Source: Lederbergia galactosidilytica (GTDB lineage: Bacteria > Bacillota > Bacilli > Bacillales > Bacillaceae_C). Taken from it: a DNA stretch of 64,000 nucleotides. Location of the stretch: NCBI RefSeq assembly GCF_017873565.1, contig NZ_JAGGKH010000017.1:1-64000 (forward strand), read 5' to 3'. The notes under the pieces were generated by a model. It searched no databases, was not told the origin of the DNA, and saw only the letters and a list, made by a program, of their open reading frames with translations. The position numbers and the translations under genes are program-made. This document shows, piece after piece, positions 20,859-30,979 of the stretch. How positions within the stretch are numbered: the first letter of the stretch is position 1; each line of letters begins with the position of its first letter.

Positions 20859-21179
20859 ATGATTCCAGGAGAATATATTTTAAAAGAAGAAGAAATCATC
20901 TGTAATGCTGGGCGAGAAAGCTCAAAGGTTACGGTTATTAATACGGGAGATCGCCCCGTACAAATCGGTTCACATTTTCATTTTTATGAGGTAAATGAGG
21001 CGATGAAATTTAACCGTAAAGAGGCATACGGGAAGCGACTGAACATTCCAGCAGGTGCTGCAGTACGATTCGAACCAGGTGATGAAAAAGAAGTAGAATT
21101 AATTGATTATGCTGGAGAGAGAAAAGTATTTGGCTTTAATAATAAAGTGGACGGTCCATTAGAAAGTGGGGAAGCGTAA
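20859..21179 (+). CDS. ureB: Urease subunit beta
   Basis: A 106-residue urease beta subunit. The family signature includes [13 protein letters not shown] at the N-terminus, [16 protein letters not shown] in the centre and [20 protein letters not shown] in the second half (core [15 protein letters not shown]). It is a structural all-beta subunit without catalytic residues. The last base of its stop codon is the first base of ureC, so translation is coupled. Confidence 0.97.
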   Translation: MIPGEYILKEEEIICNAGRESSKVTVINTGDRPVQIGSHFHFYEVNEAMKFNRKEAYGKRLNIPAGAAVRFEPGDEKEVELIDYAGERKVFGFNNKVDGPLESGEA

Positions 21180-22891
21180 TGAGTTTTAAAATGTCTAGAG
21201 AACAATATGCGCAGATGTATGGCCCAACGACTGGTGATTCCATTCGCTTGGCGGATACTAATTTATTTATTCAAATCGAGAAAGACTTTACTACCTACGG
21301 AGAAGAAGTTGTATTTGGTGGAGGGAAGGTCATTCGGGATGGCATGGGACAACATCCGTTAGCCACACGTGGAGATGGAGTACCTGATACGATTATTACA
21401 AATGTCATTGTTTTGGATTATACCGGTATTTATAAAGCCGATATTGGGATCCGTGATGGGAAGATTTCTGGAATTGGGAAAAGTGGAAACCCGTTAATTA
21501 TGGATAATGTCGATATTGTCATTGGTGCATCTACTGAGGTAATCGCTGGAGAAGGAAAAATTGTGACAGCAGGTGGGATTGATACCCATGTCCATTTTAT
21601 TAACCCTGCTCAAGTAGAGGTTGCTTTAACGGCCGGTACAACTACGTTAATCGGTGGGGGAACAGGCCCGGGAGCTGGATCTAGGGCTACAACTGTTTCT
21701 CCTGGAGAATGGAATATTCATCGAATGCTTAAAGCGATTGAAGGTCTCCCTATTAATGTAGGTCTAACCGGAAAAGGACATGCTGCGACAGAAGAGCCGT
21801 TAGCCGAACAAGTACGTGCTGGGGCAATTGGATTGAAGGTACATGAAGACTGGGGGGCCACGACTTCCTCATTAGATTATTCCCTTCGCGTGGCTGATAA
21901 ATATGATGTTCAGGTTGCTCTTCATGCAGATACATTGAATGAAGGAGGATTTATGGAAAACACGATGAAAGCTGTGAAAGATCGTGTAATCCATATGTAT
22001 CATACGGAAGGAGCTGGCGGAGGGCATGCTCCTGACTTAATCAAATCAGCCGGGATGATGAATGTATTGCCATCCTCTACCAATCCAACTATGCCTTATA
22101 CAGTCAATACGATTGATGAACATCTAGATATGTTAATGGTTTGTCACCACTTAAATCCGTCTGTTCCTGAAGATATTGCTTTTGCTGATTCAAGAATTCG
22201 GAGAGAAACGATCGCGGCAGAGGATATATTGCAAGATATGGGTGTCTTTAGTATGACAAGTTCAGATGCCCAAGCAATGGGACGCGTGGGAGAAGTAGCC
22301 CTTAGAACTTGGCAAACAGCAGATAAAATGAAAAAGCAATTAGGTATTATGAAAGGGGATAAGGAGTACGCAGATAATAATCGGGCTAAACGATATATTG
22401 CTAAATATACGATTAATCCAGCGATAACTCATGGGATTTCTGAGTATGTTGGCTCAATTGAGGTTGGAAAAATTGCTGATCTCGTTCTATGGGATCCTAA
22501 ATTTTTCGGAGCAAAGCCAGAAATGATCTTAAAAAATGGTCTAGCTGTCCAAAGCTTAATGGGAGATGCAAATGCCTCCATCCCTACACCACAGCCGATG
22601 ATTTATCGTCCCATGTATGCTTCTGTAGGAAAAGCCCTTCCTAGTAGCTCGATTACTTTTATTTCACAAGCGGCTTATGACGATAAAGTTCATGAAAAAC
22701 TAGGTTTAGAGAAGATCATCCTACCTGTACGAGGAATTCGGACCTTAACGAAAAAAGATATGAAATTAAATACGGAGACACCTGAAATTGAGGTCGATCC
22801 GCAAACATATGAAGTAAAAATAAACGGAGAGCTTATTACATGTGATCCTGTTGATGAAGTACCAATGGGTCAACGTTATTTCTTATTTTGA
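21179..22891 (+). CDS. ureC: Urease subunit alpha (catalytic)
   Basis: The 570-residue catalytic subunit, full length for the family. Nickel ligands are in [20 protein letters not shown] and [13 protein letters not shown]220 in GLKVHEDWG is the lysine that is carbamylated to bridge the two nickel ions. The flap region contains [20 protein letters not shown] (core [15 protein letters not shown]) with the flap cysteine before the two histidines. No substitution of a key residue is seen, so an active enzyme is expected. A one-base overlap joins it to ureB; ureE begins nine bases after it. Confidence 0.98.
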   Translation: MSFKMSREQYAQMYGPTTGDSIRLADTNLFIQIEKDFTTYGEEVVFGGGKVIRDGMGQHPLATRGDGVPDTIITNVIVLDYTGIYKADIGIRDGKISGIGKSGNPLIMDNVDIVIGASTEVIAGEGKIVTAGGIDTHVHFINPAQVEVALTAGTTTLIGGGTGPGAGSRATTVSPGEWNIHRMLKAIEGLPINVGLTGKGHAATEEPLAEQVRAGAIGLKVHEDWGATTSSLDYSLRVADKYDVQVALHADTLNEGGFMENTMKAVKDRVIHMYHTEGAGGGHAPDLIKSAGMMNVLPSSTNPTMPYTVNTIDEHLDMLMVCHHLNPSVPEDIAFADSRIRRETIAAEDILQDMGVFSMTSSDAQAMGRVGEVALRTWQTADKMKKQLGIMKGDKEYADNNRAKRYIAKYTINPAITHGISEYVGSIEVGKIADLVLWDPKFFGAKPEMILKNGLAVQSLMGDANASIPTPQPMIYRPMYASVGKALPSSSITFISQAAYDDKVHEKLGLEKIILPVRGIRTLTKKDMKLNTETPEIEVDPQTYEVKINGELITCDPVDEVPMGQRYFLF

Positions 22892-22900
22892 GGTGAAAAA

Positions 22901-23356
22901 ATGATCATTGAAAAAGTGATAACAAATCTTGATGCTTTAGGACAGGATGAAATTAAACGACGTCATATGGAAAAGGTGTATTTAGAAAGCGCCCATTTAG
23001 TGAAAAGAATTCAGCGGGTCAAAACAGACCATGGTCGAGAATTGGGAATTCGTTTAACTGAACCACGTGATTTGGAAGCTGGGGATGTGTTGTATATGGA
23101 TGATCAAAATATGATTGTCATCGATGTTCTTTCTGATGATTTATTAATTATTCGTCCCCGCTCCATTAATGAAATGGGAAATATTGCTCATCAATTAGGT
23201 AATCGTCATCTCCCCGCACAGTTTGAAGGCGATGAAATGCTTGTCCAATACGATTATCTTGTAGAAGAATTATTAGAAGAATTAAGGATACCTTTTACGC
23301 GTGAAGAAAGAAAAGTAAAACAGGCATTTCGCCATATTGGGCATAGTCATGAATAA
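22901..23356 (+). CDS. ureE: Urease accessory protein UreE (nickel chaperone)
   Basis: A 151-residue nickel metallochaperone with an N-terminal peptide-binding domain and a C-terminal metal-binding domain ([19 protein letters not shown] region). The tail is short, ending HIGHSHE, with three histidines rather than a long polyhistidine run, as in other Bacillus UreE proteins. It delivers Ni to the UreG/UreF/UreD complex. ATG 22901 follows GAGGTG. Its last codons overlap the start of ureF. Confidence 0.95.
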   Translation: MIIEKVITNLDALGQDEIKRRHMEKVYLESAHLVKRIQRVKTDHGRELGIRLTEPRDLEAGDVLYMDDQNMIVIDVLSDDLLIIRPRSINEMGNIAHQLGNRHLPAQFEGDEMLVQYDYLVEELLEELRIPFTREERKVKQAFRHIGHSHE

Positions 23357-24032
23357 CGCCTTAACATTGTTTCAATTATGTGATTCAAATTTCCCTACAG
23401 GGGCTTTCAGCCATTCATTTGGCCTTGAGAGTTATATTCAAAAAGGGACTGTTCATAATGCAGATACCTTTTCTGAATGGCTTCAAGTCTATTTACATGA
23501 ACAGCTTGTTTATTCCGATGGACTCGCTGCTGCCCTTGTATATGATGCTTTGGAGCAAGATGATTTAGAAACGGTATGGAAATTTGATCGTTTACTAACT
23601 GTGCAAAACCTTGCTAGGGAAACGCGGGAAGGCACCCAACGTATTGGGGAAAGATTATTAAAAATCACTGAAACTTTGTATGAAGCACCAATTTTGGCGA
23701 TCTATCTAGATCGAATTAAAAAGAAACAATCATATGGCCATCCTGCCCTTGTATTTATCATGGTAGGCCATTTCTTACGCGTAGATAAGGACACTATTCT
23801 TTTATATTATTTGTATTCTACTATCGCCAGTCTTGTTCAAAATGCAGTCCGAGCCATCCCGCTCGGACAAACAACCGGACAAAAAATTATTTACAACTTT
23901 CAAACAGAGTTAACCGAAGCAGTAAGGGTGATCCACAATCTAAGAGAAGAAGATTTTGGGGTTGTCTCCCCTGGATTAGAATTATCGCAAATGCAACATG
24001 AAAGAGTGAATATTAGAATCTTTATGTCATAG
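23349..24032 (+). CDS. ureF: Urease accessory protein UreF
   Basis: A 227-residue helical accessory protein. Landmarks are [18 protein letters not shown] near the N-terminus and [15 protein letters not shown] in the C-terminal half. UreF bridges UreD and UreG during nickel insertion. The frame is open from TTG 23337, but ATG 23349, overlapping the ureE stop by eight bases, gives the normal N-terminus [16 protein letters not shown] and is chosen. Confidence 0.95.
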   Translation: MNNALTLFQLCDSNFPTGAFSHSFGLESYIQKGTVHNADTFSEWLQVYLHEQLVYSDGLAAALVYDALEQDDLETVWKFDRLLTVQNLARETREGTQRIGERLLKITETLYEAPILAIYLDRIKKKQSYGHPALVFIMVGHFLRVDKDTILLYYLYSTIASLVQNAVRAIPLGQTTGQKIIYNFQTELTEAVRVIHNLREEDFGVVSPGLELSQMQHERVNIRIFMS

Positions 24033-24035
24033 GGA

Positions 24036-24191
24036 ATGTTCAAAAGTCTGATAAAGGGACACTGTGGGTATAAATCTTCGCCTAAGTACGAACATAACTT
24101 GTCGCTACGATGCGTAAGTCGTTCCCAAGCTTTCGACGTATTGGGCGTACCTTGAGCCGACTTGAGGCTTTTTATCCTTCATTTTGAACAT
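24036..24191. repeat. Inverted-repeat element inside the urease operon
   Basis: A 156-base non-coding insertion between ureF and ureG. Its ends are perfect inverted repeats, ATGTTCAAAA (24036-24045) and TTTTGAACAT (24182-24191). The interior is G+C-richer and has short complementary blocks. A 44-base relative lies at 3677-3720. It looks like a MITE or REP-type Bacillus element; its RNA could fold over its full length and affect the ratio of downstream accessory proteins. Confidence 0.65.
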
Positions 24192-24229
24192 GCAAAGAAA
24201 ATTTTAAATAGAAAAAGGATGTGTAATAG

Positions 24230-24850
24230 ATGAACACAATTAAAATTGGGATAGGTGGACCTGTTGGTGCAGGAAAAACAATGTTAGTTGAAAAATTAAC
24301 TCGCCATTTACATGATGAAATTAGTATGGCAGTCATTACAAACGATATTTATACAAAGGAAGATGCTAAGTTTTTAGTTAAAAATGGCATTTTACCAGAA
24401 GATCGAATTATTGGAGTGGAAACAGGCGGTTGCCCGCATACGGCGATTCGAGAAGATGCTTCAATGAACTTTGCTGCAATTGAGGAATTAGAAGAGAAAC
24501 ATCCTGATGTTGAACTTATTTTTGTTGAAAGTGGTGGAGATAATTTAGCGGCTACCTTCAGTCCTGAGTTGGTGGATTTCTCTATCTATATTATTGATGT
24601 GGCCCAGGGGGAGAAAATTCCCCGCAAAGGTGGACAGGGAATGATCAAGTCGGATCTGTTCATTATAAATAAGACAGATTTAGCCCCTTATGTAGGAGCG
24701 AGTCTTGAAGTAATGGAATCTGATACAAAAGTATTTCGTGGGGATAAACCATTTGTATTCACAAACTTAAAAGACAATCAGGGTCTTGATCAAGTGATAG
24801 ACTGGATAAAAAAAGATGTTCTATTAAAGGACTTAGAACAAAATGGCTGA
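24230..24850 (+). CDS. ureG: Urease accessory GTPase UreG
   Basis: A 206-residue SIMIBI-class GTPase that drives nickel insertion into urease. The P-loop is GPVGAGKT (10-17), the metal-binding Cys-Pro-His is C68-P69-H70 in [10 protein letters not shown], the Walker B region is [17 protein letters not shown] (about 101-117) and the base-specificity motif is NKTD. Complete and canonical. It starts 38 bases after the inverted-repeat element and overlaps ureD by eight bases. Confidence 0.97.
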   Translation: MNTIKIGIGGPVGAGKTMLVEKLTRHLHDEISMAVITNDIYTKEDAKFLVKNGILPEDRIIGVETGGCPHTAIREDASMNFAAIEELEEKHPDVELIFVESGGDNLAATFSPELVDFSIYIIDVAQGEKIPRKGGQGMIKSDLFIINKTDLAPYVGASLEVMESDTKVFRGDKPFVFTNLKDNQGLDQVIDWIKKDVLLKDLEQNG

Positions 24851-25667
24851 TTGGACGGGAATCCTTCAGCTTGATGTGGAAAATCGTCAAGGAAAATCCG
24901 TTACAAAAAACTTGTATTTTCAAGGGGCGTTTAAAATTATGCGTCCCGTCTATCATCAACAATCTAAGCACCCATGTTACTATATTTTAAATCCAGGTGG
25001 CGGTTATTTAAATGGGGATACTTATCGAATGGAGGTATCGGTTCAAGAGGAAGCGAAAGCCACTCTTACGACTCAATCTGCTACCAAAATATATAAAACA
25101 CCGAGTAAACATGCTTATCAAGAAACAGAAATTCATCTTAAACAAGGTAGTTATCTAGAGTATTTGCCTGACCCGTTAATCGCTTATAAAGATGCTTGCT
25201 ATGTACAGAAAAATATTGTGCGTATGGAAAAAGGAGCCGAATTTTTATATACGGATATATTAACGCCAGGCTGGTCACCAGAAGGAAAACACTTTAGCTA
25301 CGAATCACTTCGTCTGATCAATGAAATATATCTAAATGATGAGATTGTCGTTTTTGATCACCTTCACCTATCTCCGAGAAATAAGGCGATGAATGGGCTG
25401 GGACATATGGAAGGCTACACACATTTAGGTTCCTTAATTGCCATAAGTGAGAAAGTGAATGATGCTTTCATAGAAACTTTATATAATACGCTCGAACAAA
25501 TGGAGGGGAATTTTAAAATTGGCATTTCGCGACTTGCTACAGAAGGATTGTCCATTCGGATAATGGCCAACTCTACCCAATTAATTGAACGTATTTTTAC
25601 AGCATGTCATCATACAATCAGTATGGAATGGTTTCAAACCAAACCAAGTTTCCTAAGAAAATACTAA
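24843..25667 (+). CDS. ureD: Urease accessory protein UreD
   Basis: A 274-residue beta-helical accessory protein of the UreD/UreH family, the scaffold that binds apo-urease. Landmarks are [18 protein letters not shown] near residue 46, the [11 protein letters not shown] segment near 77 and [13 protein letters not shown] near 103. It is the last urease gene, coupled to ureG. A space of about 230 bases with a structured segment separates it from the nickel-type transporter. Confidence 0.95.
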   Translation: MADWTGILQLDVENRQGKSVTKNLYFQGAFKIMRPVYHQQSKHPCYYILNPGGGYLNGDTYRMEVSVQEEAKATLTTQSATKIYKTPSKHAYQETEIHLKQGSYLEYLPDPLIAYKDACYVQKNIVRMEKGAEFLYTDILTPGWSPEGKHFSYESLRLINEIYLNDEIVVFDHLHLSPRNKAMNGLGHMEGYTHLGSLIAISEKVNDAFIETLYNTLEQMEGNFKIGISRLATEGLSIRIMANSTQLIERIFTACHHTISMEWFQTKPSFLRKY

Positions 25668-25705
25668 ATTGAAATATAGAAGATAGCAGAAAGAGGAAGG
25701 GTGGC

Positions 25706-25760
25706 AAATAATCCTGAGCTGAAGAAGGGAGGAAATTCCCTTCGTAGGTTCAGGTTTATT
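25706..25760 (+). ncRNA. Structured leader candidate upstream of the nickel transporter
   Basis: AATAATCCTGA (25707-25717) pairs with TCAGGTTTATT (25750-25760) with one mismatch, and GAAGGGA (24-30 of the same block, 25724-25730) pairs with TCCCTTC (25737-25743). The two helices are separated by a symmetric six-by-six internal loop. This is a compact RNA fold 130 bases ahead of the binding-protein gene. It does not match a riboswitch class recognised by eye. An alternative reading is the tail of a decayed gene (frame ...VGSGLFNAALETATR, stop at about 25789). Confidence 0.35.
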
Positions 25761-25893
25761 TAATGCAGCACTAGAGACAGCAACAAGATAATTATTTATA
25801 GTTTTCATTGATTGACTCATTACGTGCTAATTTGAAGAAACTAGCGTACTACTACTTTAATAAAAATATATATCTTTATAGGGAGGGGACTAG

Positions 25894-27516
25894 ATGAGAA
25901 AGATTGTAGTAATAAAGTTTTTATCATTGTGCTTTTTTCTTATTCTATTAACGGCTTGTGGTCACTCGGCTGAACCAAGTTCGGCTCAAGAAAAATCAAC
26001 TGGTCAGGATGTAAAGGATGAATTAACTTTAGCCATTGGTGGAGAACCTGATGAAGGGTTCGATCCAACAACAGGTTGGGGCCGTTATGGTTCCCCACTT
26101 TTTCAGAGCACATTGCTCACTTTTGATCAAGATTTTGAAATTCGGAATGATTTAGCTGTGAGATATGAAGTTAGCGAAGATGGATTAGAATGGAAGGTAA
26201 ATATTCGTAATGATGTGAAGTTCTCTGATGGAGAACCATTAACAGCCAAAGATGTTGTCTTTACATTTAACACTGCGAAATCAAGTGCCTCGATTATTGA
26301 CCTGACAAATCTAGAAAAAGTTGAAGCTTTAGATGATCAATCGATTAGATTTACGCTAAAACACCCTCAATCTACTTTTATCTATTTATTAGCTTCCATG
26401 GGAATTGTACCTGAACATGCTTACACAGATTCATATAATGAAAATCCAATTGGCTCAGGACCATTTGAATTAGTTCAATGGAATAAAGGGGAGCAACTAA
26501 TTGTCCAAGCAAATCCATACTATTATGGCAAACAGCCATTCTTTAAAAAACTTAACTTTGTCTTTTTATCAGAAGATGCTGCATTTGCTGCTGCTAAAGC
26601 AGGTGAAGTAGATGTCGCAGCTGTTACATCAGTATTTGCCAAAGAAGATATTACGGGAATGCATTTGGTGGAATTAGAGAGCGCTGATAATCGCGGGATC
26701 ATGCTTCCGTATGTACATGAAAGGAAATTAGAGGATGGTACATTAATTGGAAATAATGTGACTGCCGACCAGGCAATTAGAAAAGCGCTAAATATTGCCG
26801 TGGATCGGCAAGAATTAGTCGATGGCATTTTAGAAGGATATGGAACGCCTGCTTATTCTGTTGCCGATCAATTACCATGGTGGAACCCTGATACAGTGTT
26901 TGAAGATGGTAGGATGGATGCTGCGAAAGAGATGTTAGAAAAAGCTGGTTGGAAGATAGGGAAAGAAGGTATTAGGGAAAAAAATGGTTTGAAGGCGGAA
27001 CTTACCTTACTTTACCCTGCCGGAGATCAAATGCGGCAATCTTTGTCATTAGCATTTGCTGATATGGTGCGTCCATTGGGAATTTCAATTAAAACAGAAG
27101 ATAAGAGTTGGAATGACTTAGAAAGACTTATGCATGCCAATCCCGTGATGATGGGATGGGGAAGTCATGATCCATTAGAAATGTATTATATATATAGCGG
27201 TGATACAAGGGGCGAAGGTTTTTATAATGCCAATTATTACAAGAATCCAGTTGTGGATGAATATTTAAATAAGGCGATAAAAGCGAATGACCAAGATGAG
27301 GCAAAGGCATTCTGGCAAAAAGCTCAATGGGATGGAAAAACAGGATTCTCTGTTGAAGGAGATGCCCCTTGGGTGTGGTTAGTCAATCTTAAACATTTAT
27401 ATTTTGTTCGCAATGGATTAGAAATTGGAGAGCAAAAAATACAGCCACATGGTCATGGATGGCCAGTGACCGACTTTATTGAAGAATGGTATTGGAAAGA
27501 TGAAGAGGATGTTTAA
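25894..27516 (+). CDS. Nickel/peptide-type ABC transporter binding lipoprotein
   Basis: A 540-residue family 5 solute-binding protein of the NikA/CntA/OppA type. It has a lipoprotein signal with LTAC and lipidated C22. Landmarks are the FSDGEPLTAKDVVFTFNT segment near residue 110, IGSGPFELVQWNKGE near 188 and ALNIAVDRQELVDGILEGYG near 300 (core NIAVDRQELVDG). ATG 25894 follows GGGAGGGG. It begins a five-gene importer directly after the urease operon, so nickel, free or chelated, is the likely cargo. That is context-based; peptide import remains possible. Confidence 0.85.
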   Translation: MRKIVVIKFLSLCFFLILLTACGHSAEPSSAQEKSTGQDVKDELTLAIGGEPDEGFDPTTGWGRYGSPLFQSTLLTFDQDFEIRNDLAVRYEVSEDGLEWKVNIRNDVKFSDGEPLTAKDVVFTFNTAKSSASIIDLTNLEKVEALDDQSIRFTLKHPQSTFIYLLASMGIVPEHAYTDSYNENPIGSGPFELVQWNKGEQLIVQANPYYYGKQPFFKKLNFVFLSEDAAFAAAKAGEVDVAAVTSVFAKEDITGMHLVELESADNRGIMLPYVHERKLEDGTLIGNNVTADQAIRKALNIAVDRQELVDGILEGYGTPAYSVADQLPWWNPDTVFEDGRMDAAKEMLEKAGWKIGKEGIREKNGLKAELTLLYPAGDQMRQSLSLAFADMVRPLGISIKTEDKSWNDLERLMHANPVMMGWGSHDPLEMYYIYSGDTRGEGFYNANYYKNPVVDEYLNKAIKANDQDEAKAFWQKAQWDGKTGFSVEGDAPWVWLVNLKHLYFVRNGLEIGEQKIQPHGHGWPVTDFIEEWYWKDEEDV

Positions 27517-27590
27517 AAAGGGTTATGGAACATTACTTTTTTACATGCACATAAAGAAAATAGGAGGAATGACTTATTAAACAAGTAGTT

Positions 27591-28562
27591 ATGTTTAGCC
27601 TTCGTCATATTATTAAATTAATAACCTTGTTAATAGCAACTTGTTCATTATCATTTCTCCTTGTTAGTTATTCACCTATTGATCCAGTACAGACATATGT
27701 TGGGGCCGATATGATCCGTGTCAGCCCTGAGCAAAGAGAAAATATTGCAGCGTATTGGGGATTAAATAATTCGCGAACCGAGCAATTTCTTAGTTGGACG
27801 AAAGCTGTTTTACATGGCAATCTCGGTACCTCCTTAATATATCGTGCCCCGGTCTTAAGCGTTATTGCCGAACGCTTCGTTGCTTCTTTGGCCTTAATGG
27901 GAGTCGCTTGGATTTTGTCAGGCATTATTGGTTTTATTTTGGGCATTATAGCGGGGATGCGAGAGGGGACGATTTGGGATCGATTGATTAAAGGATATTG
28001 TTTCCTACTGGCTTCTACTCCTGCTTTTTGGTTAGGATTATTACTTTTAATTGTATTCTCAGTATGGTTAGGTTGGTTTCCAGTTGGGCTTGCATCTCCT
28101 GCTGGGGTTTTAGCGGAAAATGTATCTTTGGTTGAACGGTTACGACATTTATTTTTACCGGCTTTAACCTTGAGTATTTTAGGGGTAGCAAATGTAGCTT
28201 TGCATACAAGGCAAAAATTAGTCGAAGTTTTGCATAGTGAGTTCATCCGTTTTGCCAAAGCAAAAGGTGAACGAGGTTTCCATTTACTTTATAGACATGG
28301 CTTGCGCAATATTTCACTTCCAGCGGTCTCCTTGCATTTTGCCTCCTTTGGCGAACTTTTTGGTGGAGCTATTTTAGCGGAACAAGTTTTTTCATTTCCG
28401 GGGCTCGGCCAGGCAATTGTCCAAGCTGGCTTAGGGGGAGATGTTCCACTGCTTTTAGGAATTGTCATGTTTAGTACACTTTTTGTTTTCACTGGCAATT
28501 TACTGGCAGATTTATTGTACCGATTCATTGATCCCCGGTTAAGAAGGAGGGGAGGATGGTGA
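27591..28562 (+). CDS. Nickel/peptide-type ABC transporter permease (NikB-like)
   Basis: A 323-residue permease with six predicted helices of the DppB/NikB family. The N-terminus has SYSPIDPVQTYVG, and the C-terminal half carries the EAA-type loop FIRFAKAKGERGFHLLYRHGL (core RFAKAKGERGFHLLY). ATG 27591 is listed as the start, yet no ribosome site serves it. A perfect AGGAGG (27562-27567) lies eight bases before an in-frame ATT at 27576, which would add five residues (MKQVV if ATT starts with Met), so a rare AUU start is possible. It overlaps the next permease gene. Confidence 0.88.
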   Translation: MFSLRHIIKLITLLIATCSLSFLLVSYSPIDPVQTYVGADMIRVSPEQRENIAAYWGLNNSRTEQFLSWTKAVLHGNLGTSLIYRAPVLSVIAERFVASLALMGVAWILSGIIGFILGIIAGMREGTIWDRLIKGYCFLLASTPAFWLGLLLLIVFSVWLGWFPVGLASPAGVLAENVSLVERLRHLFLPALTLSILGVANVALHTRQKLVEVLHSEFIRFAKAKGERGFHLLYRHGLRNISLPAVSLHFASFGELFGGAILAEQVFSFPGLGQAIVQAGLGGDVPLLLGIVMFSTLFVFTGNLLADLLYRFIDPRLRRRGGW

Positions 28563-29404
28563 ATGCGCGTATTTTCATCTCGAAAACAAAAAATATAAGA
28601 AGAAGGATCGTTCTTACAATCTGTATCGCAACTATCTTCCTGGTAGGCATAGTGATAAGTAGCTTTTTCATTGAATCTAGCAAACTAGGGGTAAATCTAA
28701 CTTTAAAGAATAAGCCACCTTCGTGGGGGGATCTTTTTGGAACTGATTGGTTAGGAAGAGATATGTTTGCTAGGACGTTAAAGGGACTGTCTTTAAGTTT
28801 TGGTGTAGGACTGTTGGCTGCATTTGTCAGTACTCTGATTGCCTTAATATTTAGTTTGCTTGCTTCAATTGATCGAAGAGTGGATGCGGTAGTGTCATGG
28901 TTCATTGATCTATTTCTAAGTGTACCGCATATTGTCACTTTGATCTTGATTTCCTTTGCAATGGGAGGCGGATTTAAAGGCGTGGTTCTTGGATTAGCAC
29001 TCACCCATTGGCCTAGTTTAACAAGAGTGTTAAGAGCAGAGGTCATGCAAATTAAAGCTACAGATTATGTAGCTGTTTCTTTAAAATTGGGCCAATCGCG
29101 ATTATGGATCGCTATCCATCATATACTGCCACATATACTGCCACAGCTTTTTGTCGGCTTTGTTTTATTATTCCCTCACGCAATTTTACACGAAGCTGCA
29201 ATTACGTTTTTGGGTTTTGGATTATCTTCTGAAACACCAGCTATTGGTATTATCTTATCAGAATCTATGGGGTACCTTTCGACAGGTATGTGGTGGTTAG
29301 CCTTTTTTCCAGGGATCTCTTTATTAATAATGGTTGGACTTTTTGATGTGATCGGTAGAAATATTCGGAAATGGAATAATCCTTTCCATAGCAATGGTTT
29401 TTAA
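28556..29404 (+). CDS. Nickel/peptide-type ABC transporter permease (NikC-like)
   Basis: A 282-residue permease of the DppC/NikC family. After one N-terminal helix it has the FGTDWLGRDMFARTL signature (near residue 60) and the five-helix core with a loop at LRAEVMQIKATDYVAVSLKLG (core ATDYVAVSLKLG). The C-terminal region has EAAITFLGFGL. Start ATG 28556 (or GTG 28559) lies inside the end of the previous gene behind GGAGGGGAGG. Confidence 0.88.
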   Translation: MVNARIFISKTKNIRRRIVLTICIATIFLVGIVISSFFIESSKLGVNLTLKNKPPSWGDLFGTDWLGRDMFARTLKGLSLSFGVGLLAAFVSTLIALIFSLLASIDRRVDAVVSWFIDLFLSVPHIVTLILISFAMGGGFKGVVLGLALTHWPSLTRVLRAEVMQIKATDYVAVSLKLGQSRLWIAIHHILPHILPQLFVGFVLLFPHAILHEAAITFLGFGLSSETPAIGIILSESMGYLSTGMWWLAFFPGISLLIMVGLFDVIGRNIRKWNNPFHSNGF

Positions 29405-29418
29405 GGAGAGGTGAGAAA

Positions 29419-30375
29419 GTGACTTTAGAAAAACAATCAAAGATCGGAACAGAGCCGTCTCTATTTGCAGTGAAGCAGTTTTCACTTGTCTTTCGTCAAT
29501 ATGAAAAAGGCTGGCAGGAATCAAAGATTCAAGCGATCAGTGGGTTTAATTTAACGATTCAAAAAGGAGAAATCGTGGCGATTGTTGGAGCGAGTGGATC
29601 TGGAAAAAGCTTATTAGCTAATGCAATTTTAGGAATATTACCTGAAAATGCAGAAACAGATGGGGAGATTTTATTTGAGGGAGAAGCCTTGACACCTAAA
29701 AGGCAAGAAGAACTAAGGGGGAAGGAAATAGCCCTTATACCACAATCAACGAATGCTCTTGATCCATTAATGAAAGCGGGCAAACAGGTGCAAACGATGA
29801 TAAAAGGGAAAAATAAGAAAAAGATTCAAGAGGGAATTTTCCACAAGGTTGGATTAGCAAGTGAAGCAGGGGAGCGATATCCGTTTGAGTTATCGGGAGG
29901 TATGGCAAGAAGAGTGTTAGTCACTACAGCTATAGCAAGTCAGGCAAAACTGATTATTGCAGATGAACCAACTCCCGGATTGGATGAACACTCTCGTAAC
30001 GAAACCATTCAATATATCAAACAGTTAGCTAATGAGGGAAAAGGAGTTATGTTTATTACCCATGATATTATGGCTGCCTTAGCAATAGCTGATAGAATAG
30101 CTGTTTTTTATGCAGGGCAAACGGTTGAAATAGCTAATACCGAAGATTTTTATGGGAAAGGTGAACAATTGCGACATCCTTATACAAAGGCATTATGGAA
30201 TTCCCTTCCACAGAACGAGTTTAAGCCATTGCCAGGCTCCCAACCAGCACCTATCACTGTTTTAAATGGTTGTGCTTTTGCGCCAAGATGTCTAAAAGCG
30301 ACCTCAATATGTAAACAAAAGCAACCATTAAATCGTTCTTTGAATCAAGGGATGGTGAGATGCTTCCATGCTTAA
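29419..30375 (+). CDS. Nickel/peptide-type ABC transporter ATPase (NikD-like)
   Basis: A 318-residue ATP-binding protein of the DppD/NikD type. Walker A is VGASGSGKS, the signature is LSGGMARR and Walker B is LIIADEPTPGLD. The C-terminal oligopeptide-transporter extension has the cysteine cluster CAFAPRCLKATSICKQ, typical for possible iron-sulfur binding in Opp/Dpp ATPases. The start is GTG 29419 after GGAGAGG. It overlaps the second ATPase gene by eight bases. Confidence 0.9.
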   Translation: MTLEKQSKIGTEPSLFAVKQFSLVFRQYEKGWQESKIQAISGFNLTIQKGEIVAIVGASGSGKSLLANAILGILPENAETDGEILFEGEALTPKRQEELRGKEIALIPQSTNALDPLMKAGKQVQTMIKGKNKKKIQEGIFHKVGLASEAGERYPFELSGGMARRVLVTTAIASQAKLIIADEPTPGLDEHSRNETIQYIKQLANEGKGVMFITHDIMAALAIADRIAVFYAGQTVEIANTEDFYGKGEQLRHPYTKALWNSLPQNEFKPLPGSQPAPITVLNGCAFAPRCLKATSICKQKQPLNRSLNQGMVRCFHA

Positions 30376-30979
30376 AGCGAATGGACTAGGTTATCATTAT
30401 CCAAACAAAAACTGGTTGTTTCATAAGCTTGATCTTTCTATTCATCCTGGTGAGGTGGTCGGCTTATATGGAGAGAGTGGAGCGGGGAAATCGACATTAG
30501 CAAGAATAATGGCAGGTTTTTTGAAACCAAATCGGGGTAATATAATGGTAGAGAATGAGCAATATCCCATTAAAGGAGTACACCCCGTTCAATTAATCTT
30601 GCAACACCCAGAAAAAGCTGTAAATCCAAGATGGAGAATGGGGAAAATCCTTTCAGAAGGTGGTATTCCAGAAGATTCCCTTCTAAAAGCTTTTGGTATT
30701 CAAGAAGAGTGGTTATCTCGTTTTCCAAGTGAAATATCTGGCGGAGAATTACAACGTTTTTGTTTGGCTCGTGCATTTAAGCCTACAACAAAGTATTTAA
30801 TTGCCGATGAAATCACAACGATGCTGGATGCTGTAACCCAAGCACAAATTTGGCAAACAGTTTTAGAAATCACACGGCAACGTGGTATCGGAATACTTGC
30901 GATTAGTCATGATCTATACTTATTAAAAAGGGTTTGTGATCGGATTATTCAATTTAATGATAAACAAGAACTTTTATAG
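30368..30979 (+). CDS. Nickel/peptide-type ABC transporter ATPase (NikE-like, short)
   Basis: A 203-residue second ATPase. Walker A is YGESGAGKS, the Q-loop is LILQHPEKAVNP, the signature is ISGGELQRF, Walker B is LIADEITTMLD and the switch histidine is in AISHDLYLL. It lacks the C-terminal cysteine-containing extension found in its partner, so it is at the short end for NikE/DppF proteins but has every catalytic motif. It ends the urease-linked importer operon. Confidence 0.9.
   Translation: MLKANGLGYHYPNKNWLFHKLDLSIHPGEVVGLYGESGAGKSTLARIMAGFLKPNRGNIMVENEQYPIKGVHPVQLILQHPEKAVNPRWRMGKILSEGGIPEDSLLKAFGIQEEWLSRFPSEISGGELQRFCLARAFKPTTKYLIADEITTMLDAVTQAQIWQTVLEITRQRGIGILAISHDLYLLKRVCDRIIQFNDKQELL

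Noticed and set aside
25690-25715. T-box-like AGGGTGG ahead of the nickel-type transporter
   Set aside because: The rest of the conserved T-box sequence and the antiterminator/terminator pair are absent, and the gene is not amino-acid related.
27668-29046. Two long minus-strand open frames (196 and 173 codons) opposite the two permease genes of the nickel-type transporter
   Set aside because: They are antisense to strongly supported permease genes, have no ribosome sites and low-complexity, Lys/Asn/Pro-rich translations typical of the complement of membrane-protein genes.
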